From the NCBI GenBank assembly GCA_963791885.1, contig CAWBUL010000004.1:1364001-1428000 (forward strand): a stretch of 64,000 bases of DNA, written 5' to 3'. Positions 34,558 through 43,199 of this stretch are shown in pieces. The DNA is from CAVSUZ01 sp963791885 (GTDB lineage Bacteria > Pseudomonadota > Alphaproteobacteria > Acetobacterales > Acetobacteraceae). The notes beneath the pieces are model-generated. The model searched no databases. It had not been told where the DNA came from and saw only the letters and a list, made by a program, of their open reading frames with translations. Position numbers and translations under genes: made by a program. Numbering within the stretch: the first letter of the stretch is position 1; each line of letters opens with the position of its first letter.

Positions 34558-36555
34558 CTAACCCCGAGCCACTGTTGCGAGCAGGGTGCTCTCCGTCAGG
34601 ATTTGCGGCAACAGGACGGGATCGCCTGATCCGGGGGGGAAATAAACATACAGCGGCACGCCGTCGCGCCGGTATTGCCGCAGGAATTCTGTCACCGCCG
34701 GATCACCCTGGGTCCAGTCCCCGCGAAGATACGCCACGTGCCGCGCCTCGAACGCCCGCTGCACGGCCGGGCGGTCGATCGCCACATGCTCATTCACCAC
34801 GCAGGTCACGCACCAGGCCGCGGTCATATCGACGAACACCGGGCGGCCCTCGGCCCGCAGATCAGCCAGCCGCGCGCTGGAGAATGCTTCCGCCGTCTCC
34901 GCGCTGCCGCCCATGCTCCAGAACGCCGCCACCGCCGCCAAGACCACCACGCCGCCCGCCAGCGCACCGGGCCAGTGCGGACCCCGCCATTGCGTACGCC
35001 CCAGCAGCCACGCCGCAACGGCGCTCACCGCTAGCCCCGCCACGGCAGCCAGCACCGCAAGCTGCGACGCCTCCTGACGCATCACCCAGATCAGCCAAAC
35101 GGCCGCCGCGTACATCGGCAGCGCCAGGATCTGACGCAGTCGCTCCATCCACGCGCCGGGCCGCGGCATCAAGCGGCCGAGATGGGGCACCGACGACAGA
35201 ACGGTGTAGGGCAGGGCCATCCCCAGGCCCATGGCGACGAACACGAGCAGTCCGGTTGACGGTGGCTCTGCCAGCGCCCCGGCGATCGCGGCCCCCATGA
35301 ATGGCGCCGTGCACGGTGTGGCGACCACCACGGCCAGCACGCCGGTCAGGAACGCGGCTGTCCAGTCGCCGCGCTGGCCAATCGGCCCGTGTAACCCCGG
35401 GATACGCAGAGTCAGAGCGAACACGCCCGACATCACCAACCCGATCGCGAACAACAGCCACGCCATGAACGCGACGAATACCGGCGACTGGAACTGGAAC
35501 CCCCATCCCGCTGAGGCGCCCGCGTCGCGCAACGCCATCAGCGCTCCGCCCAGCACGGCGAAACTCGCCACCACTCCCGCGCCGTAGGCGGGGCCATGCC
35601 GCATGCCGCTTTCCGTCGCGCCGCGCGCGAAGCTCAGCGTCTTCATCGCCAGCACCGGGAAGACACACGGCATCAGGTTCAGGATCAGACCGCCCAGGAA
35701 TGCGAGCCAGACGAACCGGCCCAGCCCGCCGCCACCCTCCGATGCGACGCTGCCGGGTGAGGCCGAAATCCGCGCCACCATCCGCGCCCCGGACCGGTCT
35801 CTGACCGAAAGCAAGCCCGAAATCCCATGTCGCGGGTCAAAGCCCTTCGCGAGGGCTAGATGCAACACCAGCCCGTCCTGCTCCAGCGACACGGGCTGAG
35901 GCGCCGCGTCACGGACGACCCCGGCATCGTTGGGGATGAACGCGACCTCCGCCACGCTGGCGCGGCCCAGGCCTGGCCCATCCACCCTAAGCCGTCCGTC
36001 CGGCGCCAGCACCGCGCGCCACGGCGCATCGACCGGTTCGGCCGCCTGAGCCCGGGCGAACAGCCCCGCCTGGGCCGACGGACCCGGCGTACCGGCCGGC
36101 AACTGCAATACAAACGTTCCGTGTTCAGGAACGCATATATCGTTGCAAATCAGCCAGTTGTCGTCGGCTTTTAATGTGATATCGCCGCTTCCCGGCGTGA
36201 CCGCCACCGGCAGCACCAGATCGCCGGTATAGGCGTACGTCATCAGGTCGCCTTCACGCACGCGCTCAGGCGCCGGAAACTGTACCTGTCCGATTGTCGC
36301 GGCGGGGTCGGTCTTCAGCGTGACCTCCGGCGCAATGCCCGCATCGCCCGGATTGCGCCAGTACGTGTGCCATCCCGGGGCCAGTTGCAGGCGCAGCGCG
36401 ACATGGAACGGCCGCCCCTGGGCCACCGCATCCGTATCCGTAATGAGCGTCGCCACGCTGCGCGCGGTCGCAACCGGCGCGCTCTCTGCCGCCCAGGCAG
36501 TTTGCGAGCCGCCTACGCCCAGCAGAACCAGCAGAACCCAAACGATGCGCCGCAT
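34558..36555 (-). CDS. Thiol:disulfide interchange protein, DsbD/ScsB-like
   Basis: A 665-residue membrane protein that should carry electrons from cytoplasmic thioredoxin to the periplasm. In order: signal peptide (1-22); a periplasmic N-terminal domain with CNDICVPEHG near residues 140; a central domain of about eight helices with the cysteine motifs MPCVFPVLAMK and ATPCTAPFMG; and a C-terminal thioredoxin domain with CVTC (near 590). Its large N-terminal domain resembles ScsB more than E. coli DsbD. It lies between hldE (28-base gap) and the HyuB gene (9-base gap), so it may be read with them. Confidence 0.9.
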   Translation of the reverse strand: MRRIVWVLLVLLGVGGSQTAWAAESAPVATARSVATLITDTDAVAQGRPFHVALRLQLAPGWHTYWRNPGDAGIAPEVTLKTDPAATIGQVQFPAPERVREGDLMTYAYTGDLVLPVAVTPGSGDITLKADDNWLICNDICVPEHGTFVLQLPAGTPGPSAQAGLFARAQAAEPVDAPWRAVLAPDGRLRVDGPGLGRASVAEVAFIPNDAGVVRDAAPQPVSLEQDGLVLHLALAKGFDPRHGISGLLSVRDRSGARMVARISASPGSVASEGGGGLGRFVWLAFLGGLILNLMPCVFPVLAMKTLSFARGATESGMRHGPAYGAGVVASFAVLGGALMALRDAGASAGWGFQFQSPVFVAFMAWLLFAIGLVMSGVFALTLRIPGLHGPIGQRGDWTAAFLTGVLAVVVATPCTAPFMGAAIAGALAEPPSTGLLVFVAMGLGMALPYTVLSSVPHLGRLMPRPGAWMERLRQILALPMYAAAVWLIWVMRQEASQLAVLAAVAGLAVSAVAAWLLGRTQWRGPHWPGALAGGVVVLAAVAAFWSMGGSAETAEAFSSARLADLRAEGRPVFVDMTAAWCVTCVVNEHVAIDRPAVQRAFEARHVAYLRGDWTQGDPAVTEFLRQYRRDGVPLYVYFPPGSGDPVLLPQILTESTLLATVARG

Positions 36556-36583
36556 CTATCCCCAGCCGAAACGCGGGAGTTTT

Positions 36584-38077
36584 TTACCCCCGAATGCGCT
36601 GCACTGTCGCGGTGGTCGAGTGTCCGGGCACAAGATCAGCCAGGATGACACGCCCGCCCCATCCACGCACAAGATCGGCGCCCACCACCTGACCGAGCGT
36701 GTAATCAGCGCCTTTGACCAGCACGTCGGGCCGCAGCTCCTTGAGCAGCTGCTCCGGCGTGTCCTCGTCGAACACACACACCGCGTCCACGGTCGCGAGG
36801 CTGGCGAGCACCGCCGCCCGCGCGGCTTCGGGATTCACCGGCCGGGTCGGCCCCTTCAGACGGCCCACGCTCGCATCGCTGTTGATCCCAACCACCAGCC
36901 GATCACACGCCGCCCGCGCCTGTTCCAGCAGATGGATGTGCCCCGGGTGCAGGATGTCGAAGCACCCGTTGGTAAACCCCACACGCCACCCCTTATGATG
37001 CCACCGCTGCACCTGCTCCGCCGTCGCGACCCTGCTCAGCACCTTGCGCAACGCCCCCCCGCGCGTGGATGTCGCCTCGAGCAAATCGGCCTGGTGCACC
37101 ACCGCGGTTCCGATCTTCCCGACAGCGATGCCCGCAGCGATGTTCGCCAGGCGAACAGCCACCGGCAGGTCGATCCGCGCCGCCAGCGCCGCCGCCAGCG
37201 TGGCCACGACCGTGTCGCCCGCCCCCGAGACGTCGTAGACCTCCGCCGCCTCGGCCGGGAAATGCTGCTCCTGATCGTCCCAGACCAGCGTCATTCCATC
37301 TTCCGCGCGTGTCACCAGCACCGCCCCGAACCCGAAATCCCGGCGCAGGCGCTGCGCGGCGGCCACGATCGCCTCCTCGGTCTCCACCGGCATTTTGGTG
37401 GCCTCCGCCAACTCCTGCCGGTTGGGCGTGACAATGTCTGCCCCGGTATAGGGCGTGTAGTCCCGTCCCTTCGGATCGACGATCACAGTGCGGTCCAGCT
37501 TGTGCGCAGCCTCGATCAGCCGTGGCGCGAGCCCCCCGGTCAGCAGTCCTTTGTGGTAGTCCGACAGCACGGTGACAGTCGTCGCCGCCGCCGCATCACG
37601 TGCAATCGTCACGATACGGTCCGCCAGCTTGGCGTTGACCGGCGACGTCTGCTCCCGGTCAGCGCGCAGCAAATGCTGCCCCCTGGCGATGTAGCGCGTC
37701 TTCATGGTGGTGGTGCGTCCGCCCTCCACCAGAAGCCAGGGCTCCACGTTCGGCTGCCCGCCGATCAACCCGGTCAGATCGGACCCCGCCTGGTCGTCCC
37801 CCACCACGGAAATAAACGCCGCGGCAGCTCCCAGGCCAGAGATATTGCGAACCACGTTCCCGGCGCCGCCGGGCATGGCGATCTCTTTCTCCTCCGCCAG
37901 GACCACAACCGGCGCCTCCGGGCTGATCCGCCCGACGCGCCCGTAAACATACCGGTCCAGCATCACATCGCCGACCACCAGCACACTGCCCCGGCCAAGC
38001 CGTCGGATTGCATCCGCCAAGTCGGGGCCGTGGCCAGGGCCGTCCGGCGCAGGGTCCGGCAAGGTGATGTGATTCAT
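36584..38077 (-). CDS. hldE: Bifunctional heptose 7-phosphate kinase / heptose 1-phosphate adenylyltransferase
   Basis: A 497-residue fusion enzyme of ADP-heptose synthesis for the lipopolysaccharide inner core. The N-terminal ribokinase-like domain (about 20-340) has GDVMLDRYVYGRV, PGGAGNVV and the catalytic DVSGAGDTVVA. The C-terminal cytidylyltransferase-like domain (about 360-497) has FTNGCFDILHPGHIHLLEQA with the HxGH motif, then VKGADYTL. The length matches HldE. It follows a palindromic-repeat region and may head the minus-strand gene series below it. Confidence 0.95.
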   Translation of the reverse strand: MNHITLPDPAPDGPGHGPDLADAIRRLGRGSVLVVGDVMLDRYVYGRVGRISPEAPVVVLAEEKEIAMPGGAGNVVRNISGLGAAAAFISVVGDDQAGSDLTGLIGGQPNVEPWLLVEGGRTTTMKTRYIARGQHLLRADREQTSPVNAKLADRIVTIARDAAAATTVTVLSDYHKGLLTGGLAPRLIEAAHKLDRTVIVDPKGRDYTPYTGADIVTPNRQELAEATKMPVETEEAIVAAAQRLRRDFGFGAVLVTRAEDGMTLVWDDQEQHFPAEAAEVYDVSGAGDTVVATLAAALAARIDLPVAVRLANIAAGIAVGKIGTAVVHQADLLEATSTRGGALRKVLSRVATAEQVQRWHHKGWRVGFTNGCFDILHPGHIHLLEQARAACDRLVVGINSDASVGRLKGPTRPVNPEAARAAVLASLATVDAVCVFDEDTPEQLLKELRPDVLVKGADYTLGQVVGADLVRGWGGRVILADLVPGHSTTATVQRIRG

Positions 38078-38124
38078 GCAGGGGCTGCCGTAACAACAGC
38101 GCCGGCCCGGCGCAAGGTAAGTTT

Positions 38125-38242
38125 AGAGCGCGATCGCTTCAGGCTGCGTAGCCAATGAAGCGTGAATCGCGCTCTCAGCAAACAGAGCGCGGTCGCTTCC
38201 GGCTGCACAGCCAGTGAAGCGTGAATCGCGCTCTCAGCAAAG
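38125..38242. repeat. Two tandem 59-base palindromic repeats
   Basis: Two adjacent 59-base units (38125-38183 and 38184-38242) each start AGAGCGCG, end ATCGCGCTCTCAGCAAA plus C or G, and can fold. The outer arms AGAGCGCGAT/ATCGCGCTCT enclose inner arms CGCTTCA/TGAAGCG around a variable loop. They differ at a few positions, mostly in the loop. They lie upstream of hldE and downstream of the phosphatase gene. They look like a REP-type intergenic element. Confidence 0.75.
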
Positions 38243-38248
38243 AGGACT

Positions 38249-38286
38249 GTAGTGTGACCGGTTCAGGGCTGAACCGGTCACACTAC
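38249..38286. repeat. Perfect 18-bp inverted repeat with 2-base loop
   Basis: GTAGTGTGACCGGTTCAG, two G residues, then the exact complement CTGAACCGGTCACACTAC. The 38-base palindrome ends 12 bases before the phosphatase stop codon on the opposite side, and AAAA follows on the plus strand. It could be a bidirectional terminator or a palindromic dispersed repeat. The remaining bases of the 221-base gap between hldE and the phosphatase show nothing more. Confidence 0.7.
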
Positions 38287-38298
38287 AAAACGAGATTG

Positions 38299-39021
38299 CT
38301 ACCGCTGGATGAACCCGATCCGGTCCTCTTCCAGCACCGCGCAGGTCAGTTTCCCGCCCATAACCGCGCCTGTATCGATGCTGATCCGGTTATGCCGCAC
38401 CTCGGGCCGCTCCATCGGCGTGTGCCCGTGCACCACCACGGCGCCGAAATCCCCGTCCGAGCGCAAAAACGGTCCGCGGATCCAGATCAGATCCGCGCGC
38501 TCTTGCTGCTCCAGCGGGACCCCCGGCCGCAGACCCGCATGGACGAACAGATACGGTCCCACTTGGTATGCCAGCCGCAGCCCGCGGATGAACGCGACCT
38601 GCGCCGCCGGAATCCGCTCATGCCAATCCGTCGCATCCAGGTTCGGCGGCAGATCCCAACTCGCCAGCGTCGAACCCCCATTGTTCATCAGCCACAGGCT
38701 GACCGCCTCGCGGGTGCGGTGATCGAAGGCTGCAAGGAACATGTCCTCATGGTTACCGAGCAGATTGACCGTTTCGGTGATCCCGGGAGGCGCGGATCCC
38801 TCCGCCAGCAAGGACAGAACGCCCGCGCTGTTGGGCCCGCGATCGATATAGTCCCCGATATGCACCAGCACCGCCCGTGCGACCGGCCGTTCGCGAAGAT
38901 CGTCAGCGATCGCCGCGTGGGTCGTCTGCAACCGTTCCAGACAGCCATGAACGTCGCCGACCGCATAGACCCGCTCCTCGTCGGGCAGCCGGGCAGGCGC
39001 GGCGCTGAACCGGATCGTCAT
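38299..39021 (-). CDS. Calcineurin-like (PPP family) metallophosphatase
   Basis: A 240-residue serine/threonine-phosphatase-like enzyme with the full two-metal signature: GDVHG (about 22-26), GDYIDRG (about 56-62) and GNHED (about 91-95). The later histidines lie in FVHAG and VVHGHTP. It resembles lambda phosphatase, PrpA and diadenosine-tetraphosphatase-like proteins. ATG 39021 is my start; GTG 39024, one codon earlier and 9 bases after AAGGAG, is equally plausible. The longer upstream frame overlaps the divergent MFS gene and is rejected. Confidence 0.88.
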   Translation of the reverse strand: MTIRFSAAPARLPDEERVYAVGDVHGCLERLQTTHAAIADDLRERPVARAVLVHIGDYIDRGPNSAGVLSLLAEGSAPPGITETVNLLGNHEDMFLAAFDHRTREAVSLWLMNNGGSTLASWDLPPNLDATDWHERIPAAQVAFIRGLRLAYQVGPYLFVHAGLRPGVPLEQQERADLIWIRGPFLRSDGDFGAVVVHGHTPMERPEVRHNRISIDTGAVMGGKLTCAVLEEDRIGFIQR

Positions 39022-39121
39022 CACCTCCAAATGCTCCTTCCGTCGCGGCAACGCGAGAGACGTGCTTGACTCCCCCTCTGCTGCCCGGCAGCGAGAGAGG
39101 GCCAAGAAACGGAGGGAACGC

Positions 39122-40468
39122 GTGAACTCCGCGCCGGTGATCAACATCACCGAAATTATCGACCGCCAACCGCTCGGCGGCATGCAGGTTATCATCCTGT
39201 TCCTGTGCGCCTCTGCCGCTCTGCTGGACGGCATGGACCTGCAATCCATCGGCCTCGCCGCGCCCTCCATGATTCCCGCCTTGCACATCGAGCCGCGCGC
39301 TTTCGGGGCGGTCTTCAGCGCCGCCCTGCTTGGCCTCATGCTGGGTGCCTCCGTCCTCGGTCCGATGGCGGATCGCGTCGGACGCAAACCGGTGCTGATC
39401 GGCTCCGTCATCACCTTCGGCATCTTCACGGTCTGCACGGCTCAGGCCGGCGACTTCCGCACGCTGCTGATCTTCCGCTTCCTGACGGGCCTCGGACTGG
39501 GCGGCGCGATGCCGAGCTTCATCAGCCTGGGCTCCGAGTTCGTCGCGCGGCCCCGCCGCGCCGTCATGGTCGCCCTCCTCTGGGCCGGATTCCCCTTGGG
39601 CGGCCTCATCGGCGGCCTGCTCGCCTCCCGCCTTATCCCCGCCTTTGGCTGGCAATCCGTGTTTTACGTCGGCGGCATAGCGCCGCTGGTCCTCGCCGTG
39701 CTGCTGATGGTGTTCCTGCCCGAATCAATCGGCTTCCTGGTCGCCACCGGCGGCAATCAGCAACGTGTTGTACGGCTTTACCAACGGCTGACGGGAACGC
39801 CTGCGCCCACAGATGCCCGCTTCATCATCGCCGAGGAGCGCCCCGGCACCGTCTCCATCCGCCACCTATTCGATCACGGCCGGGCCGCTGGCACCCTGCT
39901 GCTCTGGGCCAACTACTTTCTGATCTTTCTCATGCTCGTGACCAACTCCGCGTGGAGCCCCACGCTGCTGCGCGGCGCCGGCATCGATATCGCCCACTCC
40001 GGACTCGCGATGGCCGCCTTCAACGGCGGCAGCGTCATCGGCACCTCCGCCGCCGGCTGGCTCATCCATCGCTACGGCGCGACGGGCACTCTCTCCCTGC
40101 TCTTCGTTGCCAGCGCGCTCAGCCTCGGCTCCGTTGGCTTCGCCGCGCCGTCCTTCGCCTGGATCACCACGCTGGAGACCCTGACCGGGCTTTTTCTCGG
40201 CGCCGGAAGCTCCGGCCTGATTGCATTGGCCGCCATCTTCTACCCGCTCAGTATCCGCTCCACCGGTGTCGGTTGGGCCACCGCGGTCGGGCGCTTCGGC
40301 TCGTTTGCCGGCCCGCTGCTGATGGCCATGCTGGTCGCCCGAGGTACCGGGATCGGGCCGGCCTATGCGGCCCTCGGCGCGCCCGCACTGCTGGCGGCCA
40401 TCCTCACCGTCAGCCTGGGGCTGCTCTCCACCACCTCCGACCCTGTCCGGCTCGCCGAAACACGATGA
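39122..40468 (+). CDS. MFS transporter, aromatic acid:H+ symporter (AAHS) type
   Basis: A 448-residue transporter with 12 predicted helices. It has the AAHS-type ASAALLDGMDLQSIGLAAP in helix 1, where the acidic residue is part of the substrate path, and LGPMADRVGRKP in loop 2-3. Relatives import 4-hydroxybenzoate, protocatechuate, gallate or phthalate-type acids. GTG 39122 is preceded by GGAGGGAACGC, a far better site than the upstream GTG at 39062. Its stop overlaps the aldolase-like gene start (ATGA). Confidence 0.9.
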   Translation: MNSAPVINITEIIDRQPLGGMQVIILFLCASAALLDGMDLQSIGLAAPSMIPALHIEPRAFGAVFSAALLGLMLGASVLGPMADRVGRKPVLIGSVITFGIFTVCTAQAGDFRTLLIFRFLTGLGLGGAMPSFISLGSEFVARPRRAVMVALLWAGFPLGGLIGGLLASRLIPAFGWQSVFYVGGIAPLVLAVLLMVFLPESIGFLVATGGNQQRVVRLYQRLTGTPAPTDARFIIAEERPGTVSIRHLFDHGRAAGTLLLWANYFLIFLMLVTNSAWSPTLLRGAGIDIAHSGLAMAAFNGGSVIGTSAAGWLIHRYGATGTLSLLFVASALSLGSVGFAAPSFAWITTLETLTGLFLGAGSSGLIALAAIFYPLSIRSTGVGWATAVGRFGSFAGPLLMAMLVARGTGIGPAYAALGAPALLAAILTVSLGLLSTTSDPVRLAETR

Positions 40469-41169
40469 CCGACACTCTCGATGAACTCGCGATCGCCAAT
40501 CACATCCTGTTCCACCAAGGCGTGGTGGACGGCTTCGGCCATGTCAGCCGGCGCCATCCTGACCGGCCGGATCGCTTTCTGCTCGCACGCAGCATGGCGC
40601 CGGCGCTCGTGCAGCGATCCGATATCCTGGAATTCGACCTCTCCGGCGACCCAGTGACCGCCGGCGGCCGCACCCCATACCTGGAGCGCTTCATCCATAG
40701 CGAGATCTATCGCGCCCGGCCGGATGTGACCGCGGTGGTGCACAGCCACTCGCCCGCTGTTATTCCGTTCGGGGTGGTTTCCACGGCAACTTTGCGTCCG
40801 ATCTGCCATATGAGCGGCTTCCTGTGTACCGGCACGCCGATCTTCGAAATCCGCGACCACGCGGGAGACGGCAGCGATATGCTCATCCGCAGCCGCACGC
40901 TGGGTGAGGCTCTGGCCCGCCGCCTGGGCCCATCCGCCGTGGTGCTCATGCGCGGCCACGGTTCGACCGTGGTCGGGTCCAGCCTCCGCCAGGCCGTGTT
41001 CCGTGCGGTCTACACCGAGGTGAATGCCCGCCTTCAGGCCGAAGCGTCACGGCTCGGTCCCATTACATTTCTCACGACTGCCGAGGGCGCGGCCGCATCG
41101 GCCACGAACGATGGGCAGATCAATCGCGCCTGGGATCTGTGGGCGATGCAGGCTTCAGCTAAACCCTGA
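40465..41169 (+). CDS. Class II aldolase/adducin family protein
   Basis: A 234-residue metal-dependent lyase or decarboxylase of the FucA/AraD fold. Zinc ligands are visible as His-x-His in VVHSHSP (about 92-96) and a later His in MRGHGSTV (about 155). FGHVSRRHPDRPDRFLLAR at the start is typical of the subgroup that includes bacterial 3,4-dihydroxyphthalate decarboxylase and other non-sugar aldolases. Translational coupling to an aromatic-acid transporter supports a role in aromatic acid breakdown. Exact substrate unknown. Confidence 0.88.
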   Translation: MTDTLDELAIANHILFHQGVVDGFGHVSRRHPDRPDRFLLARSMAPALVQRSDILEFDLSGDPVTAGGRTPYLERFIHSEIYRARPDVTAVVHSHSPAVIPFGVVSTATLRPICHMSGFLCTGTPIFEIRDHAGDGSDMLIRSRTLGEALARRLGPSAVVLMRGHGSTVVGSSLRQAVFRAVYTEVNARLQAEASRLGPITFLTTAEGAAASATNDGQINRAWDLWAMQASAKP

Positions 41170-42151
41170 ACGTCTCTGTCGTGGCGGGGTGAAACAGCTC
41201 CTCCACCCCCGGCAGCCGGTCCGACAGCCCCTGCGTATGATGCGCGCGCAGGAATGTCTCCAGCACCACCCGGTTCGCCTCCAGCCCATAGGCCCAGAAG
41301 TCCGCGCCCATCAGGCCCTGCGCTTCGCGCACCCGCTCCTCCGCGAAGGGCAGCGTCACCTTGCTCGCCGAAGGATCTCGCAGCCGTGCGACCGCGATCG
41401 CCTTGGCGCGCGTGAACGCCTTCATCAGGGCGAACGGCAGCCAGGGATGCGCCTCCGCCAGCCTCCGCCGCACGCCCAGCACGTGCATGATCGGAAAGAT
41501 CCCCGTCGCCCGGAAATACGCTTCCGCCGCGCTCACCGGATCGGCAAACAGCCATCTCACACGCGGATTGCCGCGCTCGAACGCGCGCGGCGCGCGAGGC
41601 CCGACCAGACCGTCGATCTCCCCTGCCTCCAGCATCTCGTTCAGCGTGCGCCCCGCCGGCGCATCCTCCAGCCGGATCGCCGGCGGCAAGGACAATGCGA
41701 TTTTTTCGACCCGTCCGGCATCACTCATTCCGCCGCGCACCCACACGATGTCCGACGGCTTGACGCCGTGGCGATCCTCCAGGATCGCGCGCGCCCATAC
41801 ACAGGCGGTGAGCTGGTATTCCGGCGTGCCGATGCGTCGCCCGCGCAAATCCTCCGGCCCGGTTATGCCACGGTCCGTGCGGACATAGATCGCGTTGTGC
41901 CGGAACGCGCGAGAAGGAAACACCGGCACACCGACATACGGATTGTCGCCGCGCGCGGTGCGCACCGTAAAGCTCGACAGCGACAACTCACAGACATCGA
42001 ACTCCGCGTGGCGGAATGCGCGGAAGAAGATCTCCTCCGGTTCCAGGAACAGGAACACGGGGTCGGTGCCGTCGATTGCTACGGTGCCGTCGGCAAGCGG
42101 CCGGGTCCGGTCGTAATTGCCCACGGCGATCGATAGCCGCAGTCCCGGCAC
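41159..42151 (-). CDS. 4,5-dihydroxyphthalate decarboxylase-like / SBP-fold protein
   Basis: A 330-residue protein of the Pht5-like family, which has a periplasmic-binding-protein fold but no signal peptide. Characteristic segments are IAVGNYDRTRPLADG at the N-terminus, FDVCELSLSSFTVRTARGDNPYVGVPVFPSRAFRHN near 50-85, and RRIGTPEYQLTACVWARAIL near 104-125. Family members decarboxylate 4,5-dihydroxyphthalate to protocatechuate, although many are functionally unassigned. It converges on the aldolase-like gene with an 11-base overlap and follows the oxidase genes on the minus strand by only 2 bases. Confidence 0.82.
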   Translation of the reverse strand: MPGLRLSIAVGNYDRTRPLADGTVAIDGTDPVFLFLEPEEIFFRAFRHAEFDVCELSLSSFTVRTARGDNPYVGVPVFPSRAFRHNAIYVRTDRGITGPEDLRGRRIGTPEYQLTACVWARAILEDRHGVKPSDIVWVRGGMSDAGRVEKIALSLPPAIRLEDAPAGRTLNEMLEAGEIDGLVGPRAPRAFERGNPRVRWLFADPVSAAEAYFRATGIFPIMHVLGVRRRLAEAHPWLPFALMKAFTRAKAIAVARLRDPSASKVTLPFAEERVREAQGLMGADFWAYGLEANRVVLETFLRAHHTQGLSDRLPGVEELFHPATTETFRV

Positions 42152-42153
42152 GC

Positions 42154-42270
42154 CTATCCGCTCTTCGTCAGTTTGACGATGGTGATGGCGAAGAACAGCA
42201 CGCTGAGTGCCAGTAATACGATCAGCATGGCCCAGTTGCGCGCACGGCGGCGGCGCTCGAAGTCGTTCAC
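42154..42270 (-). CDS. CoxF-like small membrane protein of the cytochrome oxidase cluster
   Basis: A 38-residue peptide read from a GTG overlapping the ctaB stop (GTGA). It has a basic N-terminus (MNDFERRRRARNWAM) and a single membrane helix (LIVLLALSVLFFAITIVKL). Similar small peptides lie directly after ctaB in many alphaproteobacterial oxidase operons and are annotated CoxF. It is probably an assembly factor or accessory subunit in the inner membrane. Confidence 0.75.
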   Translation of the reverse strand: MNDFERRRRARNWAMLIVLLALSVLFFAITIVKLTKSG

Positions 42271-43193
42271 TGGATCAGCCGGTCGATCGCCAGCGCGCCA
42301 AAGAGCAGGAACAGGTAGGAGATTGAAAAGCGGAAGGTCGCCTTGGCGGCAGCATCGCCCGCCAGGCTGACGCCGGTCGCATCCTGTGTCTCCCGCAGCA
42401 CCCGCCAGGCATGCACCAGGAAGCCGAGGCCCAGCACCGCGGCCGCGCTCACGTACAGCCGCCCTGAAAATCCGATGACCCATGGAACGACGCTCAGCGC
42501 CACCAGGATCACGGTATAGGCCAGGATCTGCCGGCGCGTGTGCCGCGCGCCGGAGACCACCGGCAGCATCGGCACGCCCGCCCGTACATAATCGGCATTG
42601 GCGAACAGGGCGAGCGACCAGAAATGTGGCGGCGTCCAGAAGAACACGATCGCGAACAGCACCAGTGGCACGAGCGTGATATTCCCCGTCACCGCCGCCC
42701 AGCCGATCACGGCAGGGAAGGCGCCGGCCGCTCCGCCGATCACGATGTTCTGCGGCGTGCGGCGCTTCAGCCAGACTGTGTAGACAAACACGTAGAACAG
42801 GATCGATAGCGTCAGCACGCCGGCCGCGAGTATGTTGGTCGCCAAATACATCGTCACGACTGAAGCGACTGCCAGTACCACGCCGAACGCCAGCGCTGAG
42901 TTCGCCGGCATGCGTCCCGCCGGAATGGGACGATTCCGCGTGCGCTTCATCAGCGCGTCGATATCGCGGTCGTACCACATGTTGATGGCACCGCACGCGC
43001 CGGCGCCGATTGCGATGCACAGCACCGCGGTGAACGCCAGCACGGGGTGCAGGTGGCCAGGCGCGACAATGATCCCAACCGCCCCCGTATACACCACGAG
43101 CGACATCACCCGTGGTTTGAGCAGCGCGATCCAGTCCGCGACCTCAGTCTCTTGCGGTAATGCCTCAGCCGCGGTGGGGATCGATCCGCTCAT
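42267..43193 (-). CDS. ctaB: Protoheme IX farnesyltransferase (heme O synthase)
   Basis: A 308-residue polytopic UbiA-family enzyme that attaches a farnesyl group to heme B, giving heme O for the oxidase. The two prenyl-diphosphate motifs are visible: NMWYDRDIDALMKRTRNRPIP (about 72-92) and the second aspartate-type loop HARRTRRQILAYT-like ARHTRRQ near 215. About nine hydrophobic segments. It begins 6 bases after ctaD stops, and its end overlaps the CoxF-like peptide. Confidence 0.95.
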   Translation of the reverse strand: MSGSIPTAAEALPQETEVADWIALLKPRVMSLVVYTGAVGIIVAPGHLHPVLAFTAVLCIAIGAGACGAINMWYDRDIDALMKRTRNRPIPAGRMPANSALAFGVVLAVASVVTMYLATNILAAGVLTLSILFYVFVYTVWLKRRTPQNIVIGGAAGAFPAVIGWAAVTGNITLVPLVLFAIVFFWTPPHFWSLALFANADYVRAGVPMLPVVSGARHTRRQILAYTVILVALSVVPWVIGFSGRLYVSAAAVLGLGFLVHAWRVLRETQDATGVSLAGDAAAKATFRFSISYLFLLFGALAIDRLIQ

Positions 43194-43199
43194 CCGAAC

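Noticed and set aside
36320..38158. A 612-codon open frame on the plus strand
   Set aside because: It lies antisense to dsbD-like and hldE, which have full motifs. Its translation is Arg/His/Pro-rich with no recognisable domain, as expected from high G+C antisense frames.
38125..38242. Possible CRISPR array
   Set aside because: There are only two units, they are contiguous without spacers, each is an internal palindrome of 59 bases, and no cas genes are near.
39205..41169. A 654-codon plus-strand frame spanning the MFS gene and the aldolase gene
   Set aside because: Only its last 234 codons, from ATG 40465, are real (class II aldolase family). The earlier part is out of frame with the MFS transporter and has no domain content.
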